Assembly (NCBI GenBank): GCA_029204225.1
Contig: CM055100.1
Location: 35,055,645 to 35,119,644 of the forward strand
Direction of reading: 5' to 3'
Origin: Diphasiastrum complanatum
Taxonomy: Eukaryota > Streptophyta > Lycopodiopsida > Lycopodiales > Lycopodiaceae
DNA length: 64,000 bases
Part shown: positions 1-9,790 of the stretch, one piece after another
Layout of the letters: each line of letters starts with the position of its first letter
Position numbering within the stretch: position 1 is the stretch's first letter
The notes under the pieces: generated by a model
What the model was told of the DNA's origin: nothing
The model's input: only the letters and a program-made list of their open reading frames with translations
Database searches by the model: none
Program-made: the position numbers and the translations under genes

Positions 1-96
1 ACTAGAAAGTGTAGCAAAAAAAATCCATTGAAATGTTTTCCCATTTCTTATCAGGATTCGCCAATAGATGTAACAGATCAACCACTTTGAGTCTTT

Positions 97-285
97 TCAC
101 TTTATTAACTTGGCATTGTTCAAACTTTTGAATTTTTGAATGTATGCCTCCACGGGACCCTTCATCTTTGGCCAATAAAAATTCATTTTAACAAGGTCAG
201 TTCTGTATATGCAAGTGGGTCTCACACTTGGGATGTCATCACATTCATGCATGATTTCGGCTCTAATATCCTCTTTATTTGGCAC
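97..285 (-). pseudogene. Gypsy-type integrase zinc-binding fragment
   Basis: The reading frame on the minus strand contains FYWPKMKGPVEAYIQKF, which resembles the end of the HHCC zinc-binding domain of Ty3/Gypsy integrases (usual form: FYWPGMKKDV..YV..C..C). The two cysteines expected at the end are replaced, and only about 60 residues are open, so this is a relic. It abuts the Copia A remains on its right, so one element was probably inserted into the other, but the boundary cannot be placed. The assignment rests on one motif and could be wrong. Confidence 0.4.
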
Positions 286-559
286 ACATACTTTTTTAAC
301 CTCAACAAAGTAACTTATTCTAACTATATCTTTTCATCTTGGATTTAAGCGTATGTGACAAAGATACCAAAAAAATAGATACAAATAAGATTGCATTTTA
401 GCAAAACTCAAGTGATTAATATCTCCAATTTGCTGGCTCAAGCAAAACACCGTTTCGATATCAAACTCCAACTCTTGAATGAGTTATGACCATTTGGTCT
501 TTGCCTCTCAGATCCACAAAATTACAGATATTTTTTAAGGAGCTTCATCAAATTTTTTT

Positions 560-1480
560 GGTTCTTGAGCCTTGAGCTTCTAATCTTGCAGGAGGTGTTT
601 GATTTCTACTTGACCTTCTAAGCTCTCCCTGCTCGCTAGATTCGGGAGTACTTCTTTTCTTTGCATCACCGGTGACTCATAAGTACCATTTAGGTACTCT
701 CTATGGAACTTCAGCATCAAGGTTGTCTTTGTCTATTTGATCTTCCACATCAAAATCCACTTCCTTCTTGACCTGTACTTTTGCTTCCTCATCAAAAGGT
801 TCAGTGATTGCTTCAATTTGTCAGCTTGACCCATCTCGTCAAATGTAGCATCCATAGAAATCACAAGCTTTTGTGCATTCATGTCATACATCTTGTATGC
901 CTTGGCCTTCTCATCATATCCAAGGAAAATAGCTTTTGCATCCAATGTCCTTAATTTCTCATCAGGAATATGAGCGTAAGCATCATAATTAAATACTCTC
1001 AAATGGAAAATATCAGGTTTCTTTCCAGTAAAAGCTTCATGAGGTGTCTTACCTTCCACGGATTTTGTAGGACACCGATTTAGGATGTGTGTAGTTGTGC
1101 TGCAAGCTTCTACCCAAAAGGTGTTTGGCAAACTCTTGCTTTTGAGCATCGCCCTTGCCATCTCAACAATGGATCTATTCTTTTGTTCTGCAACTCCGTT
1201 TTGCTATGGTGAATAAGGTGTTGTAGTCTACCTCTTGATCCCTTGATCTTTGCAAAAATCAATAAATTTTGTCAAAAAGTACTCACCACTTCCATCATAT
1301 CTCAAGGTCTTGATGCAACATCCTGTTTGCTTTTCAACTAATGTCTTGATTCCCTGAACTTAGCAAAAGCATCTAATTTCTTGCTTATGAAATAAATCCA
1401 AATACCTTTACTATAATCATGAATGAAGGTAATAAAGTAATAGTAGCCACTAAGAGATCTAGTCTGCATTGGTCCACATA
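560..1480 (-). pseudogene. Copia A integrase core, C-terminal half and linker (broken)
   Basis: Minus-strand translation gives the QNGVAEQKNRSIVEMARAML segment followed by LPNTFWVEA, HILNRCPTK and KTPHEAFTGKKPD, the usual order of the last third of a Ty1/Copia integrase core and the region after it. A TAG stop lies where the family has PQQNG. Downstream the frame breaks and low-complexity Ser/Arg/Pro-rich linker sequence follows. The integrase would insert the cDNA copy into host DNA. This is the continuation of the same minus-strand element that supplies protease at about 2040 and gag at 11518-12113. Confidence 0.75.
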
Positions 1481-1482
1481 AA

Positions 1483-2130
1483 TCACTGTGGAGACAAGAT
1501 CGAGGATGCCATTGGCTCGCCTAGCTCCACTTTTGGGAAACCTCTCTCTATTTTGTTTTCCCAAAATACAACCTTCACAGATTTTTCCTTCAAAGAAATA
1601 TCATGCATTCCAATAACTAGATTACCTCTTTTGAGAATTTGTAATCTTTGAGTACTAATATGACCAAATCGTTGATGCCAAAGATCACTTCGACTATCAA
1701 CAATGCTTACCATGGCTTGATCAAAAGATCTCGCATTCAATTTGTAGAGTTGATTTCCATTGACTCTAGCTCCTATAGCAATCACTTTGTAGTGATTCTT
1801 GATTTCCTTGACAAGACATTTGTTGCTATCAAACTCAACCTTGAGCTGTTGAGCAGCCATCGTCCCAACTGATAGTAGATTGTTGGCTAAACCAGGTACA
1901 TATTACACATTGCTTATCCGCTTTATCATCATGTTGGCTATTAACCGGTAACAATTAGCCATCAGCTTGTCCAACTTCATCGCCATTGTGGATTTCTTTG
2001 AATTCTGAAAACCACTCTTTCCTTGAAGTCATGTGCTTGGATTCTCCACTGTCGATGTACCAAGTATCCTTGGCTTCATCGCTCCATTGTCGATGTACCA
2101 TGTATCCTTGGCATCATCCTTGTATTGATC
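1483..2130 (-). pseudogene. Copia A protease and GAG-pre-integrase region (broken)
   Basis: Reading leftward on the minus strand, WYIDSGESKHMTS (about 2020-2058) is the retropepsin active-site segment of Ty1/Copia elements. YVPGLANNLLSVG (about 1890) and DLWHQRFGHIS (about 1680) are the protease end and GAG-pre-integrase motifs. The protease active-site segment is duplicated in tandem over about 43 bp (2045-2128). One copy reads D-S-G and the other D-N-G. Frame changes separate the blocks, so no intact polyprotein exists. The best open stretch is 1483-1860. Confidence 0.75.
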
Positions 2131-2369
2131 ATTATCAAATTGATGTTGATTAACATAATTGCCTACCTACCATTTGTCTTTCTGCTGAGCTTTTGTTTCT
2201 TGAAGCACTTACACTTCCAATGAACAAGTTTGTTGCAATATCGACCATTCCTAGGTTTCTTCTGCCTTGGATTGTCGTGTCCTTGACCTCGACCTTGATT
2301 CCAATTGCCTCAATTTGGGCCATCATTGGATTTTTGTTGGAATTATCGAAACGATCCACTCTTTGAGTC
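2130..2369 (-). pseudogene. Copia A gag C-terminus with zinc knuckle
   Basis: In one minus-strand frame the region reads an N/Q/G-rich tract followed by GRGQGHDNPRQKK and then YCNKLVHWKCKC, a recognisable but altered CCHC zinc knuckle. This is the expected place for a Copia gag zinc knuckle, between the gag body (11518-12113) and the protease (about 2040). The long uninterrupted frame at 2150-2359 is a different frame and is probably not the original one. Copia B sits directly beside this segment and splits the gene. Confidence 0.6.
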
Positions 2370-2374
2370 CTCTG
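2370..2374. repeat. Target-site duplication CTCTG, left copy (Copia B)
   Basis: CTCTG occurs directly before the 5' LTR and again directly after the 3' LTR at 11518-11522. Five bases is the normal duplication length for Ty1/Copia integration. One extra G lies between this copy and the TG of the LTR. Confidence 0.8.
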
Positions 2375-2919
2375 GTGAAAATATTGTAAAATTAAAATAA
2401 TATTAAACTTAGAGACTCAAGTTGTGGGGTTTGTCCAAACTTGAGATAGACTAGTCTAGTAACTTTCCAAATAGAGTCAAGTTAGATTTTAGTCTTCATA
2501 GTGATGTGTAGGTCTATAACCTATCAAGAAGCATTTGAGGCTACTCTTGTAGGTCAAAGGATTCTCAAAAAGAGAGATTCTCAAGTCTTATCCATTTCTC
2601 TTTTTGTCATCTAGTAGAGAGGTAGAGGCAATGTGGCATCTAGGTTGTTCTCTCTCTCCACGAGTTCTAGAAGGCCTCTTGTATTATAAATAAGGTGGCT
2701 TTGTACCTCAAGAACTACTTCTTCAAGTAAAGCTTTCATTTGATCCATTTGAGGTGTAATGATAGTTAGATTGTGATGAATGCTCTTGCCTTCATGCTAA
2801 CTAACTTGCCAATGTTTTCCATCTCATTGTTTTTGGAATAGAAGCTAGTTTAGTGTGCAATCATTCATTCTCTTGGTCCTTTGTACTTGCAGCTGGTTCA
2901 CACGTGTGAAAAGTTCTCA
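2375..2919 (+). repeat. Copia B 5' LTR
   Basis: It starts TG (2376) and ends TTCTCA just before the primer-binding site. A near-identical copy lies at 10973-11517. The LTR holds a TATA-like stretch (TATTATAAATAAGG, about 2681-2694) preceded by a CT-rich tract, which fits the retrotransposon promoter. Confidence 0.92.
2681..2694 (+). promoter_or_regulatory. TATA-like element in Copia B 5' LTR
   Basis: TATTATAAATAAGG lies in the middle of the LTR, where the U3/R boundary of plant Copia elements is expected. It is conserved in the 3' LTR (about 11280-11293). No experimental start site is known. Confidence 0.5.
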
Positions 2920-2931
2920 TGGTATCAGAGC
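2920..2931 (+). other. Copia B primer-binding site
   Basis: TGGTATCAGAGC follows the terminal CA of the LTR without a gap. It is the usual plant Copia primer-binding sequence, complementary to the 3' end of initiator methionine tRNA. Confidence 0.92.
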
Positions 2932-3675
2932 TTGATAGGAGAATACACATCTAATCATTCCTTTGTCAAATGGAATGACTTCTCATCATTGTTGGTGAAA
3001 ATTTGCCTCTTACTGGCACTCGATTTTGAGCTAACTAGATCCACTCTCATCATCACTTATTAATGTATCTTTTTCTCTGATTTCAGAGCTGTACGGCCTA
3101 CTGTAGCAGCACATGTGAGGCCTCTAATCAAGATAGAGTGGGGGCTATGTTACTTCTCATTTTTTCCATCCATGTTGCATATGAATGGAAAGCTAATCAA
3201 GTGTAGATTGTGATGCAAGTGACCTCAAGAGGATTGGTGGACCTAAGGAGAGTTCTTGACATTCAAAGTGAGGCATATTGAAGAAGAAAAACAGAGTTTT
3301 ACATGCTTGAAGGCTGTACTATCAAAGATCCTTTATTGTAGGAGTCAAAATAGCAAATTGTGACTATTTTTCAATTTTCTTTAATCTAAGAAGCATTGTT
3401 TGGATCTATGATCCTATGAATGGATGAAACTTTCTAAATGATAAATCTAACTTTTTTAAGCTATTTCACACGTGTGAACTCAGATTTACTTCATCCACTT
3501 TTGCTTTGAAAAATATAGTGCAAATTTTGACTAGCACCTAGAAATTGTCATTTTTGGCCTTCTTTGAGTTCTCAATCATTTGTTACTTGATTCCAAGTGA
3601 TCAATAGTTTACATTTGATTAGTTTTGAACCTCTGAAAACATTCATTTAGTAAGCCAAAATCAATTCTCTAGGCA
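2932..3675 (+). other. Copia B untranslated leader
   Basis: About 740 bp lie between the primer-binding site and the gag start. I see no conserved reading frame here; the short open frame at 2881-3063 overlaps the LTR and primer site and is not a gene. Confidence 0.55.
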
Positions 3676-4550
3676 TGACTTCAATGGGATCTCATCTATT
3701 AGAACAAAGTGAAGACTCACTTCTACAAATTATGGTACATGGAAATTGAGGATAGAATCCATTCTTCTACTTCAAGATCTAATAGATATAGTGAATGGGA
3801 ATGAGGAGGAGCCTACTAATCCTCAAGAAATTCCCAAATTCAAGAAAAGAGCACGTGTTGCTCTTCATGTTTTAAAGCTAAATGTCTCTAATGAAGTTCT
3901 AAGAGAGATTAGTTCCTGTGTCAATGCTCAAGAAGCATGGAGTACTCTTCAATCCATTTATGAGTCTAAAAACACTTCAAGAGTCCTTACTCTAAGAAAT
4001 ATGATTTTTCAAAGTTTTCAAAGAAAGGATGAAAGTGCATCATCCTATGTTTCTAGAGTCAAGGATCTCCATAAAGATCTTTGTTGCATAGATGACTCTA
4101 TCAAATTCAAAAAAAAATTTCAAGTTATTTTGAATGGATTAAGTGAGGATTTTGATACCATTGTTCAATCTTATGCAATTAAAGAGGACTTACCCTCTTT
4201 AGAAGCCTTACAAGGAGTCTTGATAGTCGAGGAGCATAGGCATCAAACTTGAGTGGCAAGATTTGAGAGATTGTCTCTCAAGGATGGAGGAAGTGATCAA
4301 GCACTCTCACCAAATCCAAGGAGAAGAGAAAAGATAAGAAGAATGGCAAGAGCTCCAAGGACAACACAAAAGCAATGGAGAAGACATCCGAGGAGGAACC
4401 AAGCTCATCCAATGTGCAGAAGAACAAGTACAAGGTTACTTGTTTCTTATGTGGCAAAAAGGGGCATTTTGCCTCCCAATGCTACGAAAGGAAAAAGCAA
4501 GCCAACATCACTTGTGAAGATGAATCTCCTTGTGACAAAGAAGATTCACT
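3676..4550 (+). pseudogene. Copia B gag with zinc knuckle (frameshifted)
   Basis: The gag forms the particle that packages element RNA. A likely start at 3676 (MTSMGSHLLEQSE) matches the start of the related gag in Copia F (60541). A one-base loss near 3712 then shifts frame into NYGTWKLRIESILLLQDL, and a clean stretch runs to 4252. It carries the gag motifs AWSTLQSIYESKNTSRVLTLRN and LNGLSEDFD. After a stop at 4250, another shift leads to the zinc knuckle CFLCGKKGHFASQC (about 4438-4479). Two frame breaks make it non-functional. Confidence 0.85.
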
Positions 4551-5090
4551 TATGATGTCTAACTTTTCATCTTCCTCTTTCAAGCATTCTAATGTATGGT
4601 GGCTAGATAGTGGTGCCTCGTCCCACATGAGTAGTGATAAAAACTCTTTTTGTAATCTTGTACCATACAAAGGATCTAGAAGTTGTATCTATACAGCAAA
4701 TGATGAGAAATGTATAATAGAAGGCATAGGAAGCATATCTCTAGGTAAGCTTGATCTCAATGACTAAAATCTAATCAGTGTAGGCCAACTCAATGATGAT
4801 GATCTACAAGTAGATTTTAAAAATGGTACTTGCTTGATCACAAAAGATGATGATATAATAGCATCATGTTCTCATTTTGGAAGGTTATTCAAGCTTGATG
4901 GAAATGGAAATGCTAATCTTTGCTCGGATATTGTGCTACAACGAAAGCTTTCAAATGAAGATCTATGGCATAGGAGGTTGGGCCATCCCAACTCTAAGGC
5001 CATGCAATCTATGTGCAAGTTGGAGATAGCTCATGGTTTGCCTAAGTCCATGATCCCTTAAGGAGCCAAGTCCTTGTGATGCATGCGCAT
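4550..5090 (+). pseudogene. Copia B protease and GAG-pre-integrase (broken)
   Basis: WWLDSGASSHMSSDKNSF (about 4600-4650) is the retropepsin active site with its catalytic Asp-Ser-Gly. The frame stops at 4767 within the segment where Copia proteases have a YVP.L..NLISVGQL motif. The remnant NLISVGQL is visible at about 4770 in a disturbed context. DLWHRRLGHPNSKAMQ (about 4960) is the GAG-pre-integrase motif. Stops at 4767 and 5059 break the chain. Confidence 0.8.
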
Positions 5091-5887
5091 TGGCCAAATC
5101 ACATGCAAGGCCACATCAAAGATCAATCATTAAGTCCAAAGCACCTTTGGAACTCATCCATAGTGACATCCATTTCTCATCCACCAAGAGAAAGGGTGGA
5201 GCTACATGTTTTATAACATTCATTGATGATTACTCATGTTTTTGTTGGGTTTACCTCTTATCTTCTAAAGCACTTGCATATGAAACTTTTGAGAAGTTCA
5301 AAGCTTTTGTTGAGAATCAACTATCTTGTAAAATTAAAGCTTTGAGAAGTGATAATGGAGGTGAATACATCTCCACAAAGTTCATAAACTTTTGTAATGA
5401 TTTTGGCATTAGAAGAGATTTTGTTCCTACTCTCCTCAATCTAATGGAGTGTCCGAAAGAAAAAATAGAACTCTATGTGAATGTGCAAAGGCATTTAGAC
5501 TAGGAGCCTCTCTTTTTAAAAACTTTTGGGGAGAAGCAATAGGATGTGCTAACTATCTTTGCAATTTTTTGCCAAATCATGCTATAGAAGATATTTCACC
5601 TTATGAAAAGTTGTATGGAAGGAAACCTGAGGTCAATCATCTTAGAACATTTAAAGTTGTATGGAAGGAAACCTGAGGTCAATCATCTTAGAACATTTGG
5701 ATGTGTATGCTTTGTACATATACCTCTTGAAACAAGAAAAAAAGAAGATGCTAATGCTCTTAAAGGCATTATGATAGGCTACTCAAGTAAAGCCTATAGG
5801 ATTTTTGTTCCATCTACTAATCAAACTATGATAAGTAGAGATGTGATCTTCCATGAAGATCGAATGTACATGAAGGACAATGTGTAG
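5090..5887 (+). pseudogene. Copia B integrase (broken)
   Basis: The catalytic core is recognisable: HSDIHF (first Asp), FIDDYS, and ALRSDNGGEY (second Asp with the DNGGEY motif). The third catalytic Glu region is damaged: the usual TPQQNGVSERKNR appears as a shifted LNLMECPKEK in one frame and MSERKNRTLCECAK in another (5449 on). Further on come FWGEAIGCANYLCN and YGRKPEVNHLRTF. A 43-bp segment is duplicated in tandem (about 5610-5697), which adds another frame change. The integrase cannot be functional as written. Confidence 0.85.
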
Positions 5888-5950
5888 GAATCTCAAGAGC
5901 TTATTCATCAAGGAGGAGTCTCTTCATCAAGTATTGACCAAGATGAAGAC

Positions 5951-6493
5951 TTGTTGGGGCCAAGAACACAAGAGAAGCCGAGTCTACCAATGACTCCAAG
6001 AAGATCAACCCGAGAGAGATCCGAGCCTAGAAGACTCACCTACTTGGAAAAAGGCAAACAAGTGGAGGATTCAAGTTCTCTACATGCTTTTCACACTTTC
6101 ATTGAAGAACCATCAAGTGTGGAGGAAGCTCTTCAACCAAAGGATTGGATCAAAGCTATGGAGGCTGAGTATGAATCTTTGATGCAAAATGAGACTTGGC
6201 AACTTGTAGATCCACCTAATGACAAGCATGTCATTGGATGCAAGTGGGTCTATAGAATCAAGCTCAATAATAATGGATCAATCCATAAGTTCAAAGCAAG
6301 GCTTCGTGCTAAAGGCTATGCCCAAATCAAAGGCATAAATTATGAAGAAACCTTTGCTCCCGTAGCAAAGATGGTAACCATTAGAATTCTCATTACTATT
6401 TGTTGTTTTTATGATTGGAAAATGCTTCAACTTGATGTTTCCAATGCTTTCTTAAATGGTTACTTAGAAGAAGAAATATATATGCATCAACTC
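5951..6493 (+). pseudogene. Copia B reverse transcriptase, 5' part
   Basis: The frame carries the linker motif RRSTRERSEPRRLTY, then WIKAMEAEYESL, WQLVDPPNDKHVIGCKWVYR and KARLRAKGYAQ, then YEETFAPVAKM and LQLDVSNAFLNGYLEEEIYM. These are the first motifs of Copia reverse transcriptase, including the catalytic Asp in QLDVSNAFLNG. The frame is then cut exactly by the CACTA transposon at 6494. The missing rest of the enzyme resumes at 9791, starting with PGFV, just as expected. Confidence 0.92.
6491..6493. repeat. CTC target-site duplication, left copy (CACTA)
   Basis: CTC directly precedes the CACTA terminus; the same three bases follow the right terminus at 9791-9793. A 3-bp duplication is diagnostic for CACTA (En/Spm) insertion. 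Confidence 0.85.
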
Positions 6494-6520
6494 CACTACA
6501 AGAAAAGGTGGCAAAAATTG
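6494..6520 (+). repeat. CACTA left terminal inverted repeat
   Basis: It begins CACTACAAGAAAAGGTGGCA and continues AAAATTG. It pairs with 9764-9790 with one mismatch (G versus A at base 14). CACTACAAGAAAA is the common terminus of plant CACTA elements. Confidence 0.92.
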
Positions 6521-6599
6521 TGAAAAAAAAATTTCTGCAATTTTTTTTGGTCGAAATTGTGGAAAGCCAAAAAATCCACCTCAACTAAAAAACTTTTCC

Positions 6600-7100
6600 T
6601 ATCCATGAAAATGTATGGTGCCCTGTGTGTGCTCGACCAATGTACCATCCGTATAGACTGTCAGAAAGAGGTATGTGAAAGATAAGTCAAATAAGATTCG
6701 AATAAAAAGAATTTGTAGGTCGCATAAGATACGAATAAAAAGAATTCGAACGACAAGAAAGAAAACTTATCATGCGCAGTGGAATAGACTATCTTCCTCT
6801 TTCTTCATGCATGACTACACCTATCAATTTCGAACAAAACAATAGTGATAGAAATCATGCTAACTTTGAAATCATCAGTACTATAGTGATTAAGTAGCCA
6901 AACAATAATGCATTGAATTATCAGACAAATAATTAGTCGCGAAAAACTACAGAAATGCATACATTCTTGGACGAACCTAAACACAATAAAAGATAGTATT
7001 GATTCAGTATGAAAATAAAACAGAAGTAAATGAGGACAATAAGTTGAGGATTGAAGTCACGTACTCTAAGCTATCTCTGAGCGGCTAAAATGAAAGTCTG
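6600..7100. other. CACTA internal segment, non-coding
   Basis: I see no gene here. About 6770-6910 resembles the sequence just upstream of the Gypsy H gag region (about 53990-54140). Shared words include CATGCATGACTAC, CTAACTTTGAAATCA and GTAGCCAAACA in the same order. Either both belong to a common repeat or the CACTA element picked up retrotransposon sequence. Confidence 0.4.
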
Positions 7101-7164
7101 AATTAAGCGCAATGCTGATAAGCAGTAAGTGCAATAGCAATCTCTAAACAACTCTAAGAAGTGA

Positions 7165-7780
7165 GCTAAAAATTGCAAAAAACTTCTGCAATTTTTGTCG
7201 TCATCACAAAATTTGCGGCAAAAAGTGCGAAAAAGATTTTTCGCAATTTTTTGGTTGTGGCCAAAATTGCGAAAAATGTTTTCGTGGCAGAAATTGCAGA
7301 AAACATTGAATAAAATTTTTCGCAATTTCTCCCGTTGTGGAAAAATTTACAAACAAAATTGTGAACTTATATTTTTGGGCCATGGCAGAAATTGCAGAAA
7401 ATGTTTTTGCGACAGAAATTGCAAAAAAAAACTATAGAAAGTTTTTCGCAATTTTTTCCATCGTGGTAAAAATTGCAGACAAAATTTTGCAATTTTTAGG
7501 CCATGGCAGAAATTGCGGAAAACTTTCCGCAGCTAAAATTGCAGAAAAAATTGCAAAAAGTTTTTCTCAATTTCTCCCGTCATGGTAGGAATCGCAAACA
7601 AAACTGCAAAAAAAAACATTCCGCAATTTTTAGACATGGCAGAAATTGCGGAAACTGTTGCAAATTGCGAAAAAAATTGCGGACAAAATTGCGAAAAATT
7701 TTCGCAATTTTTGCCATCACGACAAGAATTGCAGAAAAAAAAATTCTACAATTTTTTGTCTACCGTCGATTACCAGAAAC
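7165..7780. repeat. Left subterminal repeat array of the CACTA element
   Basis: Words such as AAATTGCGGAAA, AAAATTGCGAAAA and their complements (TTTTCGCAATTTTT) recur every 20-40 bp in both orientations over roughly 600 bp. Open frames in this stretch are products of the repeat, rich in N, K, F and I, and are not genes. In CACTA elements such arrays bind the TNPA-type transposition protein; that role is inferred here. Confidence 0.85.
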
Positions 7781-7909
7781 CGAATTGGTGGTGCATCGCA
7801 ATTTCTTTTAATTTCGATTTTCGATTTTTGAACGCGAAGAGGAGGATATTTTTGCGCCTAGCGGTGGTGCTACTCTCTATGGCTCTTCTAATGATGCTCG
7901 ATCCTTCTT

Positions 7910-8200
7910 ATGCTTTTTTGTCACAGCCAAGTTCCCTACCTTTTCGCCTTAGCCAGGGCTTGGAGAAAAAGTGGAGCATTGGACAAAAAGGTGAGCACCA
8001 TAGCCAACATTCAAAAGTTTACTTGTTTTTCTTTGATACATTTGTGTTTATTGTTGTTTATGTTCTTTTGTCACAGCCAAAGCTCTTTACCTTCTCACCA
8101 TAGCCAAGGCTTGAGAAAAAAGTTGAGCATTGGACACAAAGGTAAAAAGTTTACTTGTTTTGCTTTGTTACATTTGTGTTTATTGTTGTTTATGTTCTTT
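7910..8200 (+). repeat. Diverged direct repeat inside the CACTA element
   Basis: Two copies of a unit of roughly 125-150 bp contain CACAGCCAA, TTGAGAAAAA.T.GAGCATTGGACA and the tract TACATTTGTGTTTATTGTTG. The copies start near 7918 and 8068. No protein is supported. Confidence 0.55.
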
Positions 8201-8524
8201 TCTCTCTCTCATTGACACTCTTTTGTTTTTTTTTTTCATCAGAGTTAAAGCTTTTCAAAAGCTTGAGGTAAAGCTATTTAAAAGCTTGTAAACCTTTTCA
8301 AAGAGAGCATAAGAAAGCTTCTCAAAAGAAGTAAAGCTATTTAAAAGGGTGTAAAGCTTGGAGTAGGGCTTGGAGTAAAGTAAGTTTTTTGAAAACCTTG
8401 ATGACTCTCTATCCTTTTATCTCTCTCATTAAACTCTTTTGTTTTCCTTCATTAGAGTTAAAGTAGTTTGAGTAAAACTTGGAGTAAAGCTTATTCTCCC
8501 TCTCTAAGTCTCTATAGAAAAGAG

Positions 8525-9150
8525 ATGCAGTATTATTCCCAAGTAGATGAAATGAGGAAGGAGATAGAGAGACAAAGTGAAGAAATGGAAGAACTCCGAA
8601 AGACTGTATAGATATAGATGAAGATGATGAAAAGTTTATCCCAGGTTAGTTCGCTTTCTCATTTCTTCTTTCTCTCTCCCCATCTCTTTCTTTTGAAACT
8701 TGGTACAGTCCTAGCTATCTACATAAAGAGAGGAGAGGGGGAGAGAGAAAGAGAGAATGAGAAAGAAAGAGAGAATGAGATATATTCCCTATTTTAGTTT
8801 TGATCATGCATCATGTTGCTGTAGAGGAGGATCCAATGCTAAAACAGTTGGGTTCAGCTCAACCGTTATCTACAGTTAAAGAGATTTAACCTCACGTCTT
8901 TCTAAGAGTCTAATTATTGCACATGTACTTTGAGACATAAGACAATGCATGGGATGTCATACTCTAAATTGTGAAAGCCTTATAAAAAGTATGGACCTCA
9001 TTAGAGAGATAGAGATAAGTTTTCTTACAATTTCATAATCTTTTTCGTATGTCATGTAGCGTGCAACTATAGAGAAGGATCCGACGCCACGGCAGTCATG
9101 TTTAGCTCAACCGTTATCTGAGGTAAAGAACTTGCTATCGAGGTTTAGTT
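8525..9150 (+). pseudogene. Exon-like coiled-coil remnants inside the CACTA element
   Basis: A short frame at 8525-8611 reads a Glu/Lys/Met-rich helix (VDEMRKEIERQSEEMEELRK), typical of the coiled-coil tail of plant Ptta/En/Spm-type transposon proteins. It is followed, after intron-like CT-rich sequence, by two copies of a related exon-like piece: 8822-8889 (EEDPMLKQLGSAQPLS) and about 9068-9150 (EKDPTPRQSCLAQPLS). I infer decayed 3' exons of an accessory transposition gene. The catalytic transposase is absent. Confidence 0.4.
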
Positions 9151-9164
9151 TTTAGGGTTGGTGA

Positions 9165-9763
9165 TATTTTTTGCAATTTTAGCCAACAAATTGCAAGTAT
9201 TTATTCGCAATTTTTTTGGCAAAAATTGTCAAAACAATTGCGAAAATTCATTTCCGCAATTTTTTCAAAATAGTGTATAAAAATTGCGAAAAATAAATTC
9301 GCAATTTATATTCTATTGCGAATTTATTTTTCGCAAATTTTTGACATTATTTTGAAAAAAACTAAGAAAATAAATTTCCATAATTTTTTTCGCAATTTTT
9401 GCACAAAACATCGCGAAAAATTATCCGCAATTTTTGCCACAACAATTGCGGAAATGAATTTTTGCAATTTTTTTTGACAATTTTTGCCCAAAAAATCTGG
9501 CAAAAAATATCAGCCAAACAAATTGCGGAAAGAAATTGTGGAAATAAATCCACAATTATTATGCCAAAAAATTGCAGGTGGGTTTTCGCAATTTTTTTAT
9601 TGTTAATTTAGCCATAAAAATTATGAAAAATTAGCCAAAAAAAATTGCGGGTCTGAAATTGCGGATTTGCCAAAAAAATTGCGGAAACCATTTTCGCAAT
9701 ATTTTTTTTGGCAAAAAATGACAAAAATTGTGAAAAATTCCGCAATTTTTGCCATTTTTTCCG
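9165..9763. repeat. Right subterminal repeat array of the CACTA element
   Basis: The same AATTGCG / CGCAATT words as in the left array fill the 600 bp before the right terminus, in both orientations. Examples are AAAATTGCGAAAAATAAATTCGCAATTT-like inverted pairs near 9270-9310. The small frames here are repeat artefacts. Confidence 0.87.
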
Positions 9764-9790
9764 CAATTTTTGCCACTTTTTCTTGTAGTG
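9764..9790 (-). repeat. CACTA right terminal inverted repeat
   Basis: Read on the minus strand it begins CACTACAAGAAAAAGTGGCA and matches the left terminus at 26 of 27 positions. It is followed by the CTC duplication at 9791-9793. Confidence 0.92.

Larger units (their letters stand above)
6494..9790. mobile_element. Non-autonomous CACTA (En/Spm) DNA transposon
   Basis: The 3297-bp insert has 27-bp terminal inverted repeats starting CACTACAAGAAAA, differing at one position, and a 3-bp target duplication (CTC). It interrupts the Copia B reverse transcriptase between IYMHQ and PGFV. No intact transposase is present; only coiled-coil exon-like scraps are visible at 8525-9150. Long arrays of AATTGCG/CGCAATT-type words occupy the subterminal parts, the typical place for transposase-binding repeats in this superfamily. 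After removal of the insert the host frame is still off by one base, so a small indel accompanied or followed insertion. Confidence 0.93.

Noticed and set aside
7071-7831. Several overlapping open frames with N/K/F-rich repeats
   Set aside because: They follow the AATTGCG array of the CACTA element and have no protein character.
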